From: Phytoactinopolyspora mesophila
GTDB taxonomy: Bacteria; Actinomycetota; Actinomycetes; Jiangellales; Jiangellaceae
Direction: 5' to 3'
Assembly: GCF_010122465.1 (NCBI RefSeq)
Contig: NZ_WLZY01000002.1
Span: 323,076-387,075, forward strand
Length of the DNA stretch: 64,000 nucleotides
Part shown: positions 40,819-52,500 of the stretch, piece after piece
Layout of the letters: every line of letters begins with the position of its first letter
Numbering within the stretch: position 1 is the first letter of the stretch
Program-made: the position numbers and the translations under genes
The notes under the pieces: generated by a model
Seen by the model: only the letters and a program-made list of their open reading frames with translations
The model's database searches: none
Told to the model about the DNA's origin: nothing

Positions 40819-41724
40819 ATGTCTGGTTCTACGTCGAACAGAGTGGGTGTCGGGGACATTTTCACCGATGACGGGTTGCGTGCCGCGCTCAGACGCGTGA
40901 TGGATGGGGAGGGGTGGGACAGCCCAGTCGGCCAATTGGTGGTGGACGCACTTCGGGCAATGTCGCACCGATGGACGGTGCCGCACGCCGATGTGGTCGA
41001 TCCGCACCGGCTTGATCACTTGGTCGGTCTGGCGTGGGAGATGCTGGTGACCTACCCAGAGAAGGTCGTCAGTGCCCGCTCGCCATGGGGGATGATCAAC
41101 GTTGCGCTGTGGCACCGAGCATGCTCGGCGGCGCTTGCCGACGAGCTCGGAGTGTCAGAGCGGCACGCACGTCAGCTTATGCAGTCCAATGTTCGGTCGC
41201 GGTTGCAGGCTGGCGCACTGCATACGACGGTCCGTCTAGGTGAGGGGACCACGTTCGAGCGCGCTTCGACCGAGCCTGCGGCGCGGAGGGACCCTGTCGG
41301 TGACGAGGCTTTGGGCAACGTTCACGCCGAGCCTACGGAGGACTGGGACGAGGCGTTGCGTTTGTTGCAGACCGAACTCGTCGAAGCAGGTGTCCCACCG
41401 GAACAGACCGTAGAGGCGATCCAGCAGGTGATCGAGGTCATCGCGGCCGCACATTCACGCTCCTACATGCACACCGAGGTATATCGCTCACCGCAACTTG
41501 CGGGCCTCGACCATGCGCAGAGAAGAGCCCTGGCTGAGCTGTTGATCGGTACCCGTCGCGGTGGTGCAGCGGACTCGGCGTGGTGGACATTGCGCTGCCG
41601 CCTGGCTGATGGGGAACGGCCGCAACTGCGGGCTTACCCGAAGTTCGCCGCACGAGTGGCGAAGTTCGCTGCACCCTTCGTCGACGGCAGGAAAGCCGAC
41701 GCCGAGCTTCGGGTCGGTGCATGA
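40819..41724 (+). CDS. Unknown ICE protein, 301 residues
   Basis: ATG at 40819 with GGGAGG upstream; the in-frame extension to 40762 has no ribosome site. No known domain is recognised. Helical, with a stretch SPWGMINVALWHRACSAALA followed by DELGVSERHARQLMQSNVRS that looks like an HTH recognition unit at about residues 95-130. The C-terminal part contains GLDHAQRRALAELLIGTRRG and a basic ARVAKFAAPFVDGRK. A DNA-binding or replication-associated role in the element is conceivable but not shown. A 245-bp gap before it holds no gene. Confidence 0.6.
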   Translation: MSGSTSNRVGVGDIFTDDGLRAALRRVMDGEGWDSPVGQLVVDALRAMSHRWTVPHADVVDPHRLDHLVGLAWEMLVTYPEKVVSARSPWGMINVALWHRACSAALADELGVSERHARQLMQSNVRSRLQAGALHTTVRLGEGTTFERASTEPAARRDPVGDEALGNVHAEPTEDWDEALRLLQTELVEAGVPPEQTVEAIQQVIEVIAAAHSRSYMHTEVYRSPQLAGLDHAQRRALAELLIGTRRGGAADSAWWTLRCRLADGERPQLRAYPKFAARVAKFAAPFVDGRKADAELRVGA

Positions 41725-41790
41725 GGCCGGTCGCGTGTGCGGTCGTCGAGTACTCCCTGACAAGACAGGCACGGATTTCTGCTAGGTGAA

Positions 41791-43521
41791 ATGGGAGGAG
41801 CGGTGGGCTATCGCCCGGATGTGACGGCCGTGATCACAGTCGACGAACTCGGCGATGCTACGACGACGATCACTTCACCAACAGGACAGGTGAGTGTCGA
41901 TAGGGCCGACGCCTGGAAGCATCTGGCTCAGATGGCGTCCGACGCCGGGCATCCGTTGCTGGTCCGAACTGTCGACGAACACGGCCGCGCATACCGTGAC
42001 GTCGTCCACGCCGTCCCGGCCCCACGGCCCGAGTACGCGGCGGTTGACGACGGCGCCCCGTCCCCCGAGGAGGACGGTTCGCCCCCCGCAGAATCTCGGC
42101 ACAGCCAACGTGAGCAACGAGAGGATGCAAACCGCGACGTGGACCTACCGGCGGTTCAGCGGCCGAGACGAATGCTGCCGCCTCCGCGGGCCACCGAGAA
42201 CCAGAACGCTGGCTCAAAGGAGGCGGACGAGTCACAGCACGAGCCGGTGGTCGACGAGTTGCCCGCGACCGGCGATGTGCCCGACCCGGTGGCCGTTTCG
42301 TGCCCTGCAGACGAGGGCAGCGTTCACCAAGGCGCGAGAGCCGAGTCATCCGATGGCCGGACGGAAGCAGCGGTCATGGCTTGTGCATCGGCGGTGCTCT
42401 TGGCCTGCACGCTGGCCATGGTCATCGTGAGCAAACTGGACTCGCCTGGAGGAAAATATCCCGCAACCGCGGTAGCGGTGGCGTCCGTCCCCGGCCGTAT
42501 TCCGCCTGGTTTCTCCGACGAGCCAGTGTGGCAGGTGGATCTCGCTCCCGGGACGGCACCAGTGACTGGCGACTCCGAACTTGTCGCCGTACACGCGCGC
42601 GACGGCCATGTCCGCCTGGTGGAGGCGGCCACCGGGACCGTCGTATGGGAACGCGAAGCTGGCACCGACGCAGGGTCGTTGTTCCTGGTCCGGATCGATG
42701 GCAACGACACAGTGGTCTGGCAACGCGCACGTGAACTTGTCGTAGGCACCCCCGCCAATGGCGACGCCCCCGTTGTGCACCGAACCGGACCGCGTGCGCG
42801 GGTGAGCAACGCCGGTGATGCTGTATTGGTCTCTGACCCCGACATGCCGGGTCGCGTGTGGGCGCTCAACGCGCCTGGGCTTGTCGAGGTCGGTATCGGT
42901 GAGGACGAGACGGCGATGGCCGTGGTCGACGGAGTAGTCGTGTCGTCGAACGGGTCCGCGGTGTTGCAGCGCACGCCAGTGCACGGGGGCCAGAGCGAGG
43001 TAGTCGCGCTGGACCGCCCGGAAGGGATGGTCATCCGCAGATGGGCTGGAATGGCCGGCAATGCCGTGACCGTCGTCTGGGACCGTCCTGGACAGGACGA
43101 GGACCGCGACGTCGTGCTCATGACCCACGATGCCAGCAGCGGGCAGGAGATCGCTTCGGCTCGAGCAAAGTGGGCCGACGTCCGCCATGCCCGATTGACC
43201 GCAAGCCAAGGCACGTCACCGGTGAGCGTCGCGCTCGGGCCGGTGACGCTGTGGTTGGACGGCGCGCGCGAGGCGGCAGTTGAACCGGAGACCACATGGC
43301 TGTGGCACACCGAACGCCACGTCTGGGGCGTCCGTGACGACGGGCACATCATGCGGATCGACCCAGCCGGTGACGTCGAGGTGTTACCTGCAGACACGCC
43401 AGCGCCGCTCGGAGTGACCTCCGACGGCGTAGCGGTGACCGTCGTCGGAGGCACCGCTTACGCATTGGCACCAGAGAACGGCACAACGACGGAGACAACC
43501 AGGAATGGTGATCGGCAATGA
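41791..43521 (+). CDS. Membrane-anchored protein with PQQ/WD40-like beta-propeller
   Basis: 576 residues from the ATG at 41791; the GTG at 41803 with GGGAGGAG before it is an attractive alternative. Residues 1-75 form a small domain (TAVITVDELGDATTTITSPT), about 80-195 are acidic and disordered, one membrane segment lies at about 196-217 (MACASAVLLACTLAMVIVSK), and the outer part is a propeller of blades like VHARDGHVRLVEAATGTVVW and VWALNAPGLVEVGIGEDETA. It resembles outer-facing scaffold proteins of actinobacterial conjugation systems, but this is an inference from context. Its stop overlaps the next ATG. Confidence 0.65.
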   Translation: MGGAVGYRPDVTAVITVDELGDATTTITSPTGQVSVDRADAWKHLAQMASDAGHPLLVRTVDEHGRAYRDVVHAVPAPRPEYAAVDDGAPSPEEDGSPPAESRHSQREQREDANRDVDLPAVQRPRRMLPPPRATENQNAGSKEADESQHEPVVDELPATGDVPDPVAVSCPADEGSVHQGARAESSDGRTEAAVMACASAVLLACTLAMVIVSKLDSPGGKYPATAVAVASVPGRIPPGFSDEPVWQVDLAPGTAPVTGDSELVAVHARDGHVRLVEAATGTVVWEREAGTDAGSLFLVRIDGNDTVVWQRARELVVGTPANGDAPVVHRTGPRARVSNAGDAVLVSDPDMPGRVWALNAPGLVEVGIGEDETAMAVVDGVVVSSNGSAVLQRTPVHGGQSEVVALDRPEGMVIRRWAGMAGNAVTVVWDRPGQDEDRDVVLMTHDASSGQEIASARAKWADVRHARLTASQGTSPVSVALGPVTLWLDGAREAAVEPETTWLWHTERHVWGVRDDGHIMRIDPAGDVEVLPADTPAPLGVTSDGVAVTVVGGTAYALAPENGTTTETTRNGDRQ

Positions 43522-44174
43522 ACAATCCACGATTTGTGTCAGGGCCTTGGGAGTATGTCTGGGCCGCCAGGAACCGAGGCGGCGGGTACTTGACCGCGTA
43601 CGAAGTCGCGACCTGGACATGGCAGGCCGATCGCTCTGGCCAAGACGCTGTTCCCGCTGTCACTCGGTACGTGATGAATGAGATGGTCGCTCGGCAGGCA
43701 CAACTACACGACATCGCGCGCAGCGTGGTGCAACGCGACAGCTACCCAACTCCAGCCGGAGAAGCGTTCCCTGCGCTGGATCATCTCAGCTGGGAAGGCG
43801 AGCGGGTCCGGGTGGATGCTCAGTTCGTCATCGAGCCGGCCGACGTGGGCGGTGAACCACGCACAGCGTTCGGATCGTTCTATCTGCCTCCAGACTCCAA
43901 CGGCTTGTATCACCTCCACCAGCTCGGTTGGGACCTGCACCCTGTCAACCACGACGATTCGATCCTCCGTCCAGTCACCGCAAGCGTGAGTCGCGACGTT
44001 GATGCCGTCGGCCGTCGCGTGGTGGACGCGGTCGATCGTGGAGAACTCACTTACGACCAGGCGGCACGCACGAAGCTTGTGACGGTAGCCCTCATGGGCC
44101 GTGACCAAAGGCTTTCCTCCCGGAGCCCGTCGCCTGAGACTTCCGTAGCCCGGCACACCGGCCCGAGCTTGTGA
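43518..44174 (+). CDS. Unknown ICE protein, 218 residues
   Basis: ATGA overlap with the propeller gene. Soluble, no signal peptide. Contains WEYVWAARNRGGGYLTAYEV, a central LPPDSNGLYHLHQLGWDLHP and the C-terminal VDAVDRGELTYDQAARTKLV. I recognise no family. Tight coupling to the genes on both sides places it in the envelope or transfer operon of the element. Confidence 0.6.
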   Translation: MNNPRFVSGPWEYVWAARNRGGGYLTAYEVATWTWQADRSGQDAVPAVTRYVMNEMVARQAQLHDIARSVVQRDSYPTPAGEAFPALDHLSWEGERVRVDAQFVIEPADVGGEPRTAFGSFYLPPDSNGLYHLHQLGWDLHPVNHDDSILRPVTASVSRDVDAVGRRVVDAVDRGELTYDQAARTKLVTVALMGRDQRLSSRSPSPETSVARHTGPSL

Positions 44175-44223
44175 ACGGGCCATCCGAAACACGGCACCAC
44201 GACGCGCGGAGGAGGCTGACATC

Positions 44224-44907
44224 GTGCTCGGCAAGAAATGGATCGCGGCTATCGGCTGTGGGCTCCTGGCAGGTGGCGCCATCGTCGCGCTAGCGAGCAT
44301 CACCGATCACAATGATCGGCCTGGGGGAAACGAAAGAGAAGCCCGGGCGGCTTCATCTACGGGCAATACCCGATCCCATACGGACATGACAGCCAGCGGC
44401 TCGCAGCCCGCTCTCCGGCTAGAAGCTCCCGTGAGCAGTGATCCGCGGGAGCTGGGCCGCTGGATTGGCGAGACCGTCTATGGGATCGACTACCGCGAAG
44501 TTCGTGAGGCCTACGTCGACGCCCTGTGGTCGGTCAGCATCGGCGCCGATGCCGACGACCCGGACACTGCTTGGGCCGCATTTGCCCAGGACCCCGCACT
44601 CGCTGGAATCGTCGAACTCATCCCCGAGCCGGACGTCTGGGAGCGCCTCGCCGCACATGAGCAATGGGCCGCATTCGATGTGCGTGAACCCATTGGCGCC
44701 GAGGAAGTCGAGCTGGACGCCGCCCTGACGCGCGCTGGCGTCATCACCACGATGGTCCTTGTTAACGGCACACAGACGATGCACTACACCGGCGACGACG
44801 GCAGCGCTCAGACTCACATCATTCGGCCGTCGCTGGAGATGCTGATCGGTTGCGCTGCCGAATGGAACGGGTGCCGGCTGCTGCGTGTCCTTGATCGGCA
44901 ACCATAA
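44224..44907 (+). CDS. Signal-anchored ICE protein, 227 residues
   Basis: Starts at a GTG with GGAGG upstream. One N-terminal membrane segment at about 5-24 (WIAAIGCGLLAGGAIVALAS) with the bulk outside. The outer part has GRWIGETVYGIDYREVREAY, then a beta-rich end GVITTMVLVNGTQTMHY and CAAEWNGCRLLRVL, which together recall a VirB8/TcpC or NTF2-like fold used in type IV secretion channels. That reading is tentative. The next gene starts directly after its stop codon. Confidence 0.55.
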   Translation: MLGKKWIAAIGCGLLAGGAIVALASITDHNDRPGGNEREARAASSTGNTRSHTDMTASGSQPALRLEAPVSSDPRELGRWIGETVYGIDYREVREAYVDALWSVSIGADADDPDTAWAAFAQDPALAGIVELIPEPDVWERLAAHEQWAAFDVREPIGAEEVELDAALTRAGVITTMVLVNGTQTMHYTGDDGSAQTHIIRPSLEMLIGCAAEWNGCRLLRVLDRQP

Positions 44908-45906
44908 ATGCTGGGAAGAACCATCGCTGGACTCGCTCTGATCTCGGCGGCCTTCCTCTTCACCGGCACGTTGGGCGCAACTGTCGTGCTCGGCGACGCA
45001 GGCAACGATGGCACTGACGACCACGGATACGGAACGTTCTGCGCGGCATCCACGGTGGACGGGCTCAACACGGAGCAAACGGAGATAGCAAGAACCATCA
45101 TCAAGGCAGGCGACACCGTCAACGTTCCGCATCGAGGCCTGGTCGTTGCGTTGGCTGCGGGGGCGGTCGAGACCCGACTGAGGAACCTGCCCTATGGCGA
45201 CCGGGACTCCCTCGGCGTGTTCCAGCAACGCCCCTCAACTGGATGGGGCACACCCAACGAACTGATGAACGTCTCCTATGCATCGGCTGCGTTCTTCGGC
45301 GGCCCTGACGGCCCGAACTCGCAAGGAGCAGTCAGTGAACCGCCCGGGCTGCTCGACATCCACGGCTGGGAACAGATGACCGTTGGGCAAGCGGCACAAG
45401 CCGTGCAGCGCAGCGCCTTTCCCGATCGCTACGCCGACTGGGAAGACGACGCACGCGCCTGGGTGGCCGAGCTAGCCGGAGACGGCTCGAACTGTGCGGC
45501 CTCGTTGCCCATCGCGAAGGGGCGCTACCGAATCACTGACCGGTACGGCTACCGGGAACACCCGATCACCGGCGAGTGGAAACTGCACGACGGGCTCGAC
45601 TTCGCAGCACCCACCGGTACGCCCGTCGTGGCTATCGCTCCCGGTGAGGTCACGTTCGTAGGATTTCGGCCTTGGGCCGGCCCACACTTGGTCGAAATCG
45701 ACCACGGAGACGGTCACACCAGCGAGTACGGCCACATGTCATCCGCCGGTGTAGCCCGGCACGACACCGTAGGCGCCGGACAGCAAATCGGCACTGTCGG
45801 CAACGAAGGCTTGTCGACGGGCCCGCACCTTCACCTGACGATCCGCCACGACGGAGAGACACTCGATCCGGAACGTTGGTTCGCCGACCTCGGCGTTCAG
45901 CCGTGA
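44908..45906 (+). CDS. Cell-wall hydrolase: lysozyme-like domain plus M23 metallopeptidase
   Basis: 332 residues, starting immediately after the previous stop. Signal peptide about 1-30. Residues about 48-190 form a transglycosylase-like domain (QTEIARTIIKAGDTVNVPHR, then AAGAVETRLRNLPYGDRDSL and GVFQQRPSTGWGT), the pattern seen in peptidoglycan hydrolases of Gram-positive conjugative elements. Residues about 205-330 are an M23 endopeptidase with zinc ligands in LHDGLDFAAPTGTPV (His, Asp) and GPHLHLTIRHDG (HxH). Local opening of the peptidoglycan for the conjugation channel is the expected role. Confidence 0.88.
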   Translation: MLGRTIAGLALISAAFLFTGTLGATVVLGDAGNDGTDDHGYGTFCAASTVDGLNTEQTEIARTIIKAGDTVNVPHRGLVVALAAGAVETRLRNLPYGDRDSLGVFQQRPSTGWGTPNELMNVSYASAAFFGGPDGPNSQGAVSEPPGLLDIHGWEQMTVGQAAQAVQRSAFPDRYADWEDDARAWVAELAGDGSNCAASLPIAKGRYRITDRYGYREHPITGEWKLHDGLDFAAPTGTPVVAIAPGEVTFVGFRPWAGPHLVEIDHGDGHTSEYGHMSSAGVARHDTVGAGQQIGTVGNEGLSTGPHLHLTIRHDGETLDPERWFADLGVQP

Positions 45907-46561
45907 GCCTGGGACTAACTGCATGAGCGGCGGCTATCGAAAGTGCGCTGTAGCTAGCTCACCAGGCACAGCTGAAGCGCTGGCCTCAACTCTGGCAGAA
46001 GTATCGCGAGCTCCGGGCGCAACCTGTAAGGCGAGTAGGAGTCGGCTGCCGAATGAGCGGCCGGGGCCGGGTTTTGGGAATGACCGGACTTTGTGATGAT
46101 GATGGCGATCTCACCGTGAACGCTCGACCCAGCGATCGCCGCGGGCCCAGATAGTCCGCGTTTCAAGAGCCGGAAATGCCCGGCATAGAAAGTGTGATTT
46201 CTGTGTGTGGGCTGGGCGCCGTAGCGCCCCGGGTGGATGTATTTTTTGATCGCTTTGGTTCGTACAGCGGTCACTGGTTCGGGTGAAGGGCTGTATCCGC
46301 TGTTAACGGATGGGTGCGCATAGATAGAGATCGCCCGCGCGTGTATCACGGGCCGGGAATGCGGGGTAGGGGCCAGCGGGCGTGATTGTGATCACGCTAC
46401 TGGTCACCTTGACCAAGTGCGCGCCGCCCGGCACAGTCATGGGACTTGACCGAAATGTCACGTTCGCGATGAGCGTTCTATTTCGGGCTGTTTGGTGGGG
46501 GCGTTAATTCGGGCGCCCGGGGTTGATCGCGTGAGTGGCACCTCATGTGAGGGAGCTCGCG
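45907..46561. other. 655-bp intergenic region before the RHS gene, with a 15-bp dyad
   Basis: No gene was found here. The stretch is less GC-rich than its surroundings, especially 46180-46330. At 46401-46415 TGGTCA-CCT-TGACCA is a perfect dyad, next to GTGATTGTGATCACG (46382-46396), about 150 bp before the RHS start. These look like regulatory sites for the RHS gene. The region also marks the left border of the toxin island. Confidence 0.5.
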
Positions 46562-49500
46562 GTGGGTAGGAAGCGTTTAGTTCAGCTTGTCGTGTTTGTA
46601 GTGTGCAGCGTGTTGGTCTGGTCGGGACTGCCTGCTGTCGCAGTCGCGTCGGACTCGTCGCCGTCGGAGGCGTCGCTGTCGGAGGCGTCGTCGGGTGAGT
46701 CTGCTCCGGGCGCGCAGGTCGGGGAGTTGGCCAAGAGGACGTCGGGGTCGGCGGCGGTGCCCCGGGTCGTGGAATCGCCCTCGGGTGAGAGAAGGCCGCC
46801 AGCACAACGGGCACGAGAGGTGGTGTCGGAGCGCACAGCCACCGCGAAGGTGTTCGAGCTCTCGGATGGGCGGTTCGAGGCGGAGCTGGCTCCTGATCCG
46901 GTTCATTATCTGGACGGTGATGGCTTATGGCGTGAGATCGACACGACAGTCGGTGGCTCCTCCAGGGAAGGCTTTGCGTACGGGGTCACGAAGAACAGCT
47001 TCAGGTCGTGGTTCAGCGCCCGCTCGGATCGGCTGGTTCGGTTTCAGGTCGACAACCGGCATGTGACGCTGGGCGTCGCGGGCGACCGGCGTGACCTGGA
47101 ACCGGTCGTGGACGGCGCGTCGGTGACCTACGAGGACGTGTTCGATAGTGCGGACGTGGTGTATACGGTCGGATCAGCCGGGCTCAAGGAAGAAATCGTC
47201 CTTCACGAACCACCGGATGTCGCCGATGGCGAGGGTGTGGAGTATTCGTTCACGTTGCAGATGGGTGGCGTGACGGCCAGCGAGCGAGATGACGGCTCGA
47301 TCGGCTTCTACCCTCGTGGCGCCGGCGATGAGGGGGTGCCGGTCTTCGAGATCCCGGCACCGTTCATGTTTGACGACACCGATGATCCGGACTCGCCACA
47401 TGGGAAGGCCTGGTCGGACGAGGTGACGCAGTCGGTGTCGCAGACCGGCGCGAACACCGAGATCACGTTAACCGCTGACGCGGCTTGGCTGAGTGACCCC
47501 GAGCGGACGTATCCGGTGGTCATCGACCCGACGATCAAGATCGTGCCGAATCCGGCGGCGGCGGAGAACGCCATGGTGGTCGAGACATCGCCGAGCAGCA
47601 ACTATGGCGACAACCCGCGCCTGTCGGTGGGAACGACGGCCACCGGCCGTACCCGGTCGTTGGTGAAGTTCGACCTGTCGCCGGTACCGGCGGGCACGAG
47701 GATCGATTCGGCGGTCATGCGGCTGTATTACGACCAGGTGCACACGAACAACGACCACGATGTCACAGTTGGCGCGCACCGGGTGCGCGATCCGTGGACT
47801 CAGTCGACGGTGACGTGGAACAACCAGCCGTCGGCGAACAGCGGAACGTCGTATTCACGCACGGTCGTGGACAATGGCGATTCGGGCACGTCGCAGGTGG
47901 GCGGCTGGCCGTTTTCGACGAACTCAAGCTTGACCGAACTGGCCTGGAATCAGGATTACCAGTACAGCAAGAACGATCACGCGAACGATGCATACACCTG
48001 GGTGCCGGAGCTACACGAACCCGGCACCTATTCCGTTGATGCGCACTATGTGCGCGCAAACGACCGCACGACGGTTCCGTACGCAGTGCACCATGCTGAC
48101 GGGCAGCACAGTGCCCAGGTGGACCAGTCGGCCGGCTCTGGCGGTGTGTGGGCAGGTCTGGGTAGCCACACGTTCGAGGCGGGCACCGATCACAAGGTCG
48201 TGCTTGGCGGGGTTCCGGACAGCAGCAAGTCAGTTATCGCGGACGCGGTGCGTTTCACCCGCTATGCCCGCGATGTGAAGCGGGCTGGTGACACGAGTAA
48301 GTGGCACGAGTTTTCGGTGACGGCGACGGTGCAGTTGTGGCTCAATGACGGGGCGCCGAACTATGGGTTCATGCTGCGGGCCAGCAACGAGGCGCTGGGC
48401 CAGGGCGGGCCGCGCTATCAGGCCAGCCAATACGCCTATGGCGGCGGGGTGGAGAACCGGCCGAATCTGGTGGTCAGCTGGGGAGAGCCGGGGGTGGAGC
48501 TGGAGCCGGTGCGAAAGACGTACTCCACGGGCGCGGAGTTGCATTGGTCGGAATACGCTGACGATGACATCGCCGAGTATCAGGTGCACCGGGCGCAGAC
48601 GGCCAACTACGACCCGTCGGCGGCGACGCTGGTGGCCCCGGTGCCGTCGAATAGGAGGACGTACACCGACACCACGGCCACGCCGACGCCGGCAGATGAT
48701 CCGGACCCATTCGGTGCGTTTTACTACTACATGGTGGCGGTGAAAACCACCGACGGCGAGATCATTCCAGCCACGACGCAGATCGCGCGTCTACCGAAGG
48801 CCGGCCGGGTGCGGCACGTATTCCAGGCCGAGGTCTCCGACACGTCGTTGTCGCAGTCCCAACCGACCGACAACCTGAACACCCTCGAGGGCTCCCCGTG
48901 GCTGATGGTGGGCAACAACTCCTCCACCTATGGCACGACTCGTGCCGTGGTGCAGTTCCCTGGAGTGGAAGACGCCATTCCCGATACGGCGACGGTGGTC
49001 GGCGGGCAGCTTCAGCTATGGACGGCGCATTCGTTCGGTGGTGGGGCGAGCTTTGACGCCCACCGGCTGACGCGCGGATTCGAGCAGACCGAGGCGACGT
49101 GGCAGCGCGCGACGTCTGGCTCGGCTTGGTCCAACGACGGTGGGGACTTCGACCCGCAGGTCGCGGCGACCGTGGCGGCGATCCCGAACGAGCCCTATTG
49201 GCACCGTTGGTCGGTGGCCGACGTCGTGCAGGACTGGACTTCGCACGAACACGAGAACCACGGATTCCTCGTCAAGCTCGCTGACGAGGCCGGCCCGGAG
49301 CAGCGCGTGCTGTTCCTCTCCGGTGAGGCCGAGGAACCGTCGCGCCATCCCATGCTGGTGGTCACGTATCTGGAGGAGACCTCCGAGTCGACCTATTTCG
49401 CGCCTGACACGTCCGTTCGCGCCGAAGCCGGAGAGGAGCGCGCCGTCGAGGTCACGGTTACCAATACGACCGATGAGACGTGGACAACCAGCGACTATGT

Positions 49501-52500
49501 CCTCTCGTATCACTGGGCGGCGCCGGACGGCTCGGATGTCACCACAGCAGCGAATCGGGCCGAAACGGAGTTGCCGCAAGATCTGGCTCCTGGTGAGTCG
49601 GTGACGGTGAACGCGTCGGTGATCTCGCCTGCGCTGGAGGATGAGTCCAACAAGCGTGAGGCCTTCACCTTGCAGTGGGACATGCGCAATCGGGCCAGCG
49701 GTCAATGGGTCTCGAATCTGCGGAACATCCCGGCTCTGGATCAATCCGCGATCGTCGAAGACGTGACGTCCAACCAGCTGGGGCTGGAGAAGTTTTACCA
49801 GTACACCGGCACCAATGCCGGCGCCGGCTCGACTGTGCTGAACAACCTGCACGCCGGCAACACGGTCTTCTCCTACGACGCGCTGGCCAACCCGTCGCGC
49901 GGGGTTTCCACCTTCGTGCGGATGACGTACAACAGCCTCGACACGGCTGCGTCGTCCATGGGAGACGGCTGGTCGTTGGCGACCTCGAGCCTGATGCGGA
50001 TGGGGACGCCGCTGGACTTCCATCCGCGAGGACAGGACTGGCCATCTCAGATCAGCCTGACCGACGGCGACGGCACGGCGCATCTGTTCCGGCTGAACAA
50101 ACACGGCAGCAGCAACGACGAGGACTGGGACTACGACTCCCCGCACGGCGTAAACCTGTATCTGCAAAAGACCGGTTCATCGGATCCGACCCGGGCGTGG
50201 GTGTTCACCGCGCCCGACCGGACCCAGTTCTATTTCGACGACGACGGCTACCAGTCAGCACTGGCCGACCGCAACGGCAACGAGTTGCTGTTCACCTACG
50301 AACGCAAGAAGTCGAACAACAAGCCGATCAAGTTCCTGCGATACCTCACCGATCCCCACGGCCGCCAAACGCTGACGGTCGACTACTACTCCCGCGGTCA
50401 GGACTACACCTACGTCGACGACGACGGGAACACGCAGTCGGGGAACAACCTGACCAACCCGAAGATCATCGACCAGGTCGCCTCGGTCACCGATATCTCT
50501 GGGCGCACGATCGAATTTATCTACACCGACAAGGGCCTGCTCGCGGAGATGACCGACGGCGCCGGGGACCCGGAAGCCAAGACGTTCGGGTTCACCTACG
50601 ACATGACGCAGGGGAACAAGAACGTCAAGCTGGTCGAGGTCACCGACCCCCGGGGCAACGGAACCGCGCTGTCCTACTTCGACGCGCCCACAGACCCGAA
50701 GGCGAAGTGGATGCTTGAGGCGTTGACCGACCGCACCGGCGGCACCACCGAGTTCGCCTACGTCGACCCGGATGGCCCGCAGGGCGGCACCGTTGAGACG
50801 ACGGTGACAGACGCCAACGGCAACGACACCGTCTACGTCATGGACGGGTTCGGCCGGCCCACCTCGACGACCAACGCCAAGGGCGAGGCCACAAATCTGG
50901 TGTGGGACGACAACCACAACGTCATCGAACTGGAGGAGGACAACGGCGCGGTCACATCGTGGACCTACGACCCGAAGACCGGGTATCCGACCTCCATCAC
51001 CGATGCGCAGGCCAACGCCGGTGGCGGGCAGAGCACCACTCTGAGCTATCAGGCCCAATTGAACGGCCACGTAGCCGAGCTGATCGAGAAGGAGAGCCCG
51101 GAGGGGCGGACGTGGGCTTTCGGCTACGACGCCGTCGGCAATTTGACCTCGGTGACCGACCCAGCGGGAACCGCGTCCAGCGCGTCGGGGGACTACACGA
51201 CGAGCTACACCTATGACGGCTTCGGGCGGTTGTCGGCAGAGACTGACGCCAACGACAACACGACGACGTATACGGATTACCACCCGACCGGCTACCCACG
51301 CACGATCACCGACGCCCTCGACAACCCGACCTCGTTCACTTACGACAGCCGGGGAAACGTGCTCACGGTGGTCGACGCGAACGATGCGGCCAGCGAATAC
51401 AGCTACGACGTGTTCAGCCGGCCGCTGGGATCCACCGAACCCAAGGACGAGTCCGCAGGCGAGTTCATTGTGACGCCGCCACCGGTGTACGACCCGAACG
51501 ACAACGTGGTCGAGGCCGCTGCCCCCAATGGTGGCGTGTGGGCTTACGAGTACGACCCGGCTGACCGGATGACATCAGGCGTTGCCCCGCACGACGATCC
51601 AGGCGATCCTGAGCGGCGCACCACGTACAGCTACGACGCGGTGGGTAACGTCGTCGACGTCGTCGAACCTAACGGCAACTTGCCCGGAGCCAGCGACGGC
51701 GAGCACACCACCACCTACACCTATGACGGGGTTTACCAGCTCATCTCGGTGACCAACGCCGAGGGCGACGAGATCACGTACGAATACGACAACGTCGGCA
51801 ATGTGGTCACCGTGGTCGACCCGCGCAAGAACGCCGCCGGCGATCCCTCGGCGTTCACCTCGCAGTACGCCTACGACCTGGCGCACCGTGTCACCGAGGC
51901 AACCGACGCTGCGGGCGAGACCGAGCAGACCGTGTACGACCTCGACGGGCTGGTCACGAGAACCATTGACAAGGACGGCTCGCAGACCCGGTTCACCCAC
52001 GACGAACGCGGCCTGGTGACCCAGGTGTCCGTGCCACGTGAGGCAGCCGGCATGATCATGCTGCCCACGGTCACCAGGTACGAGTACGACGAGGTCGGCA
52101 ACCGCACCAGAGTGATCACACCTCGCGGCGTGGCCTCATCAACCGAGCCCGACGCCTTCGTCCACGAAACCGTGTACGACGAGCTGAACCGGCCGGTCGA
52201 GGAGAGGCTCCCGTACGATCCCAACGATCCAGACTTCAACACTCCCGACGTCGTCACCTATGAGTACGACGCGGTGGGGAACCTGGCCACAAAGTCGGCT
52301 CCGCCGTCAGACGGGCAGGCGGTGCGCAACGAAACATCATACACCCATTTCGACAACGGGTGGATCAAAACCTCCACCGACCCGTGGGACATCGTCACCA
52401 GCTACGACTACAACGAGCTCGGCCAGCAGAGCACACGGACGCTGACAAGTTCGGGCGGCTCCTCGTCGCGGACGATGACATGGGACTACCTTGCCGACGG

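Noticed and set aside
45907-46561. Conjugation origin (oriT) in the gap before the RHS gene
   Set aside because: A dyad is present, but there is no adjacent relaxase gene or recognisable nick-site sequence to support it.
49016-50167. Minus-strand open frame of 383 codons inside the RHS gene
   Set aside because: Arg/Val/Gly-rich shadow composition with no domain; the plus-strand frame shows clear RHS repeats.
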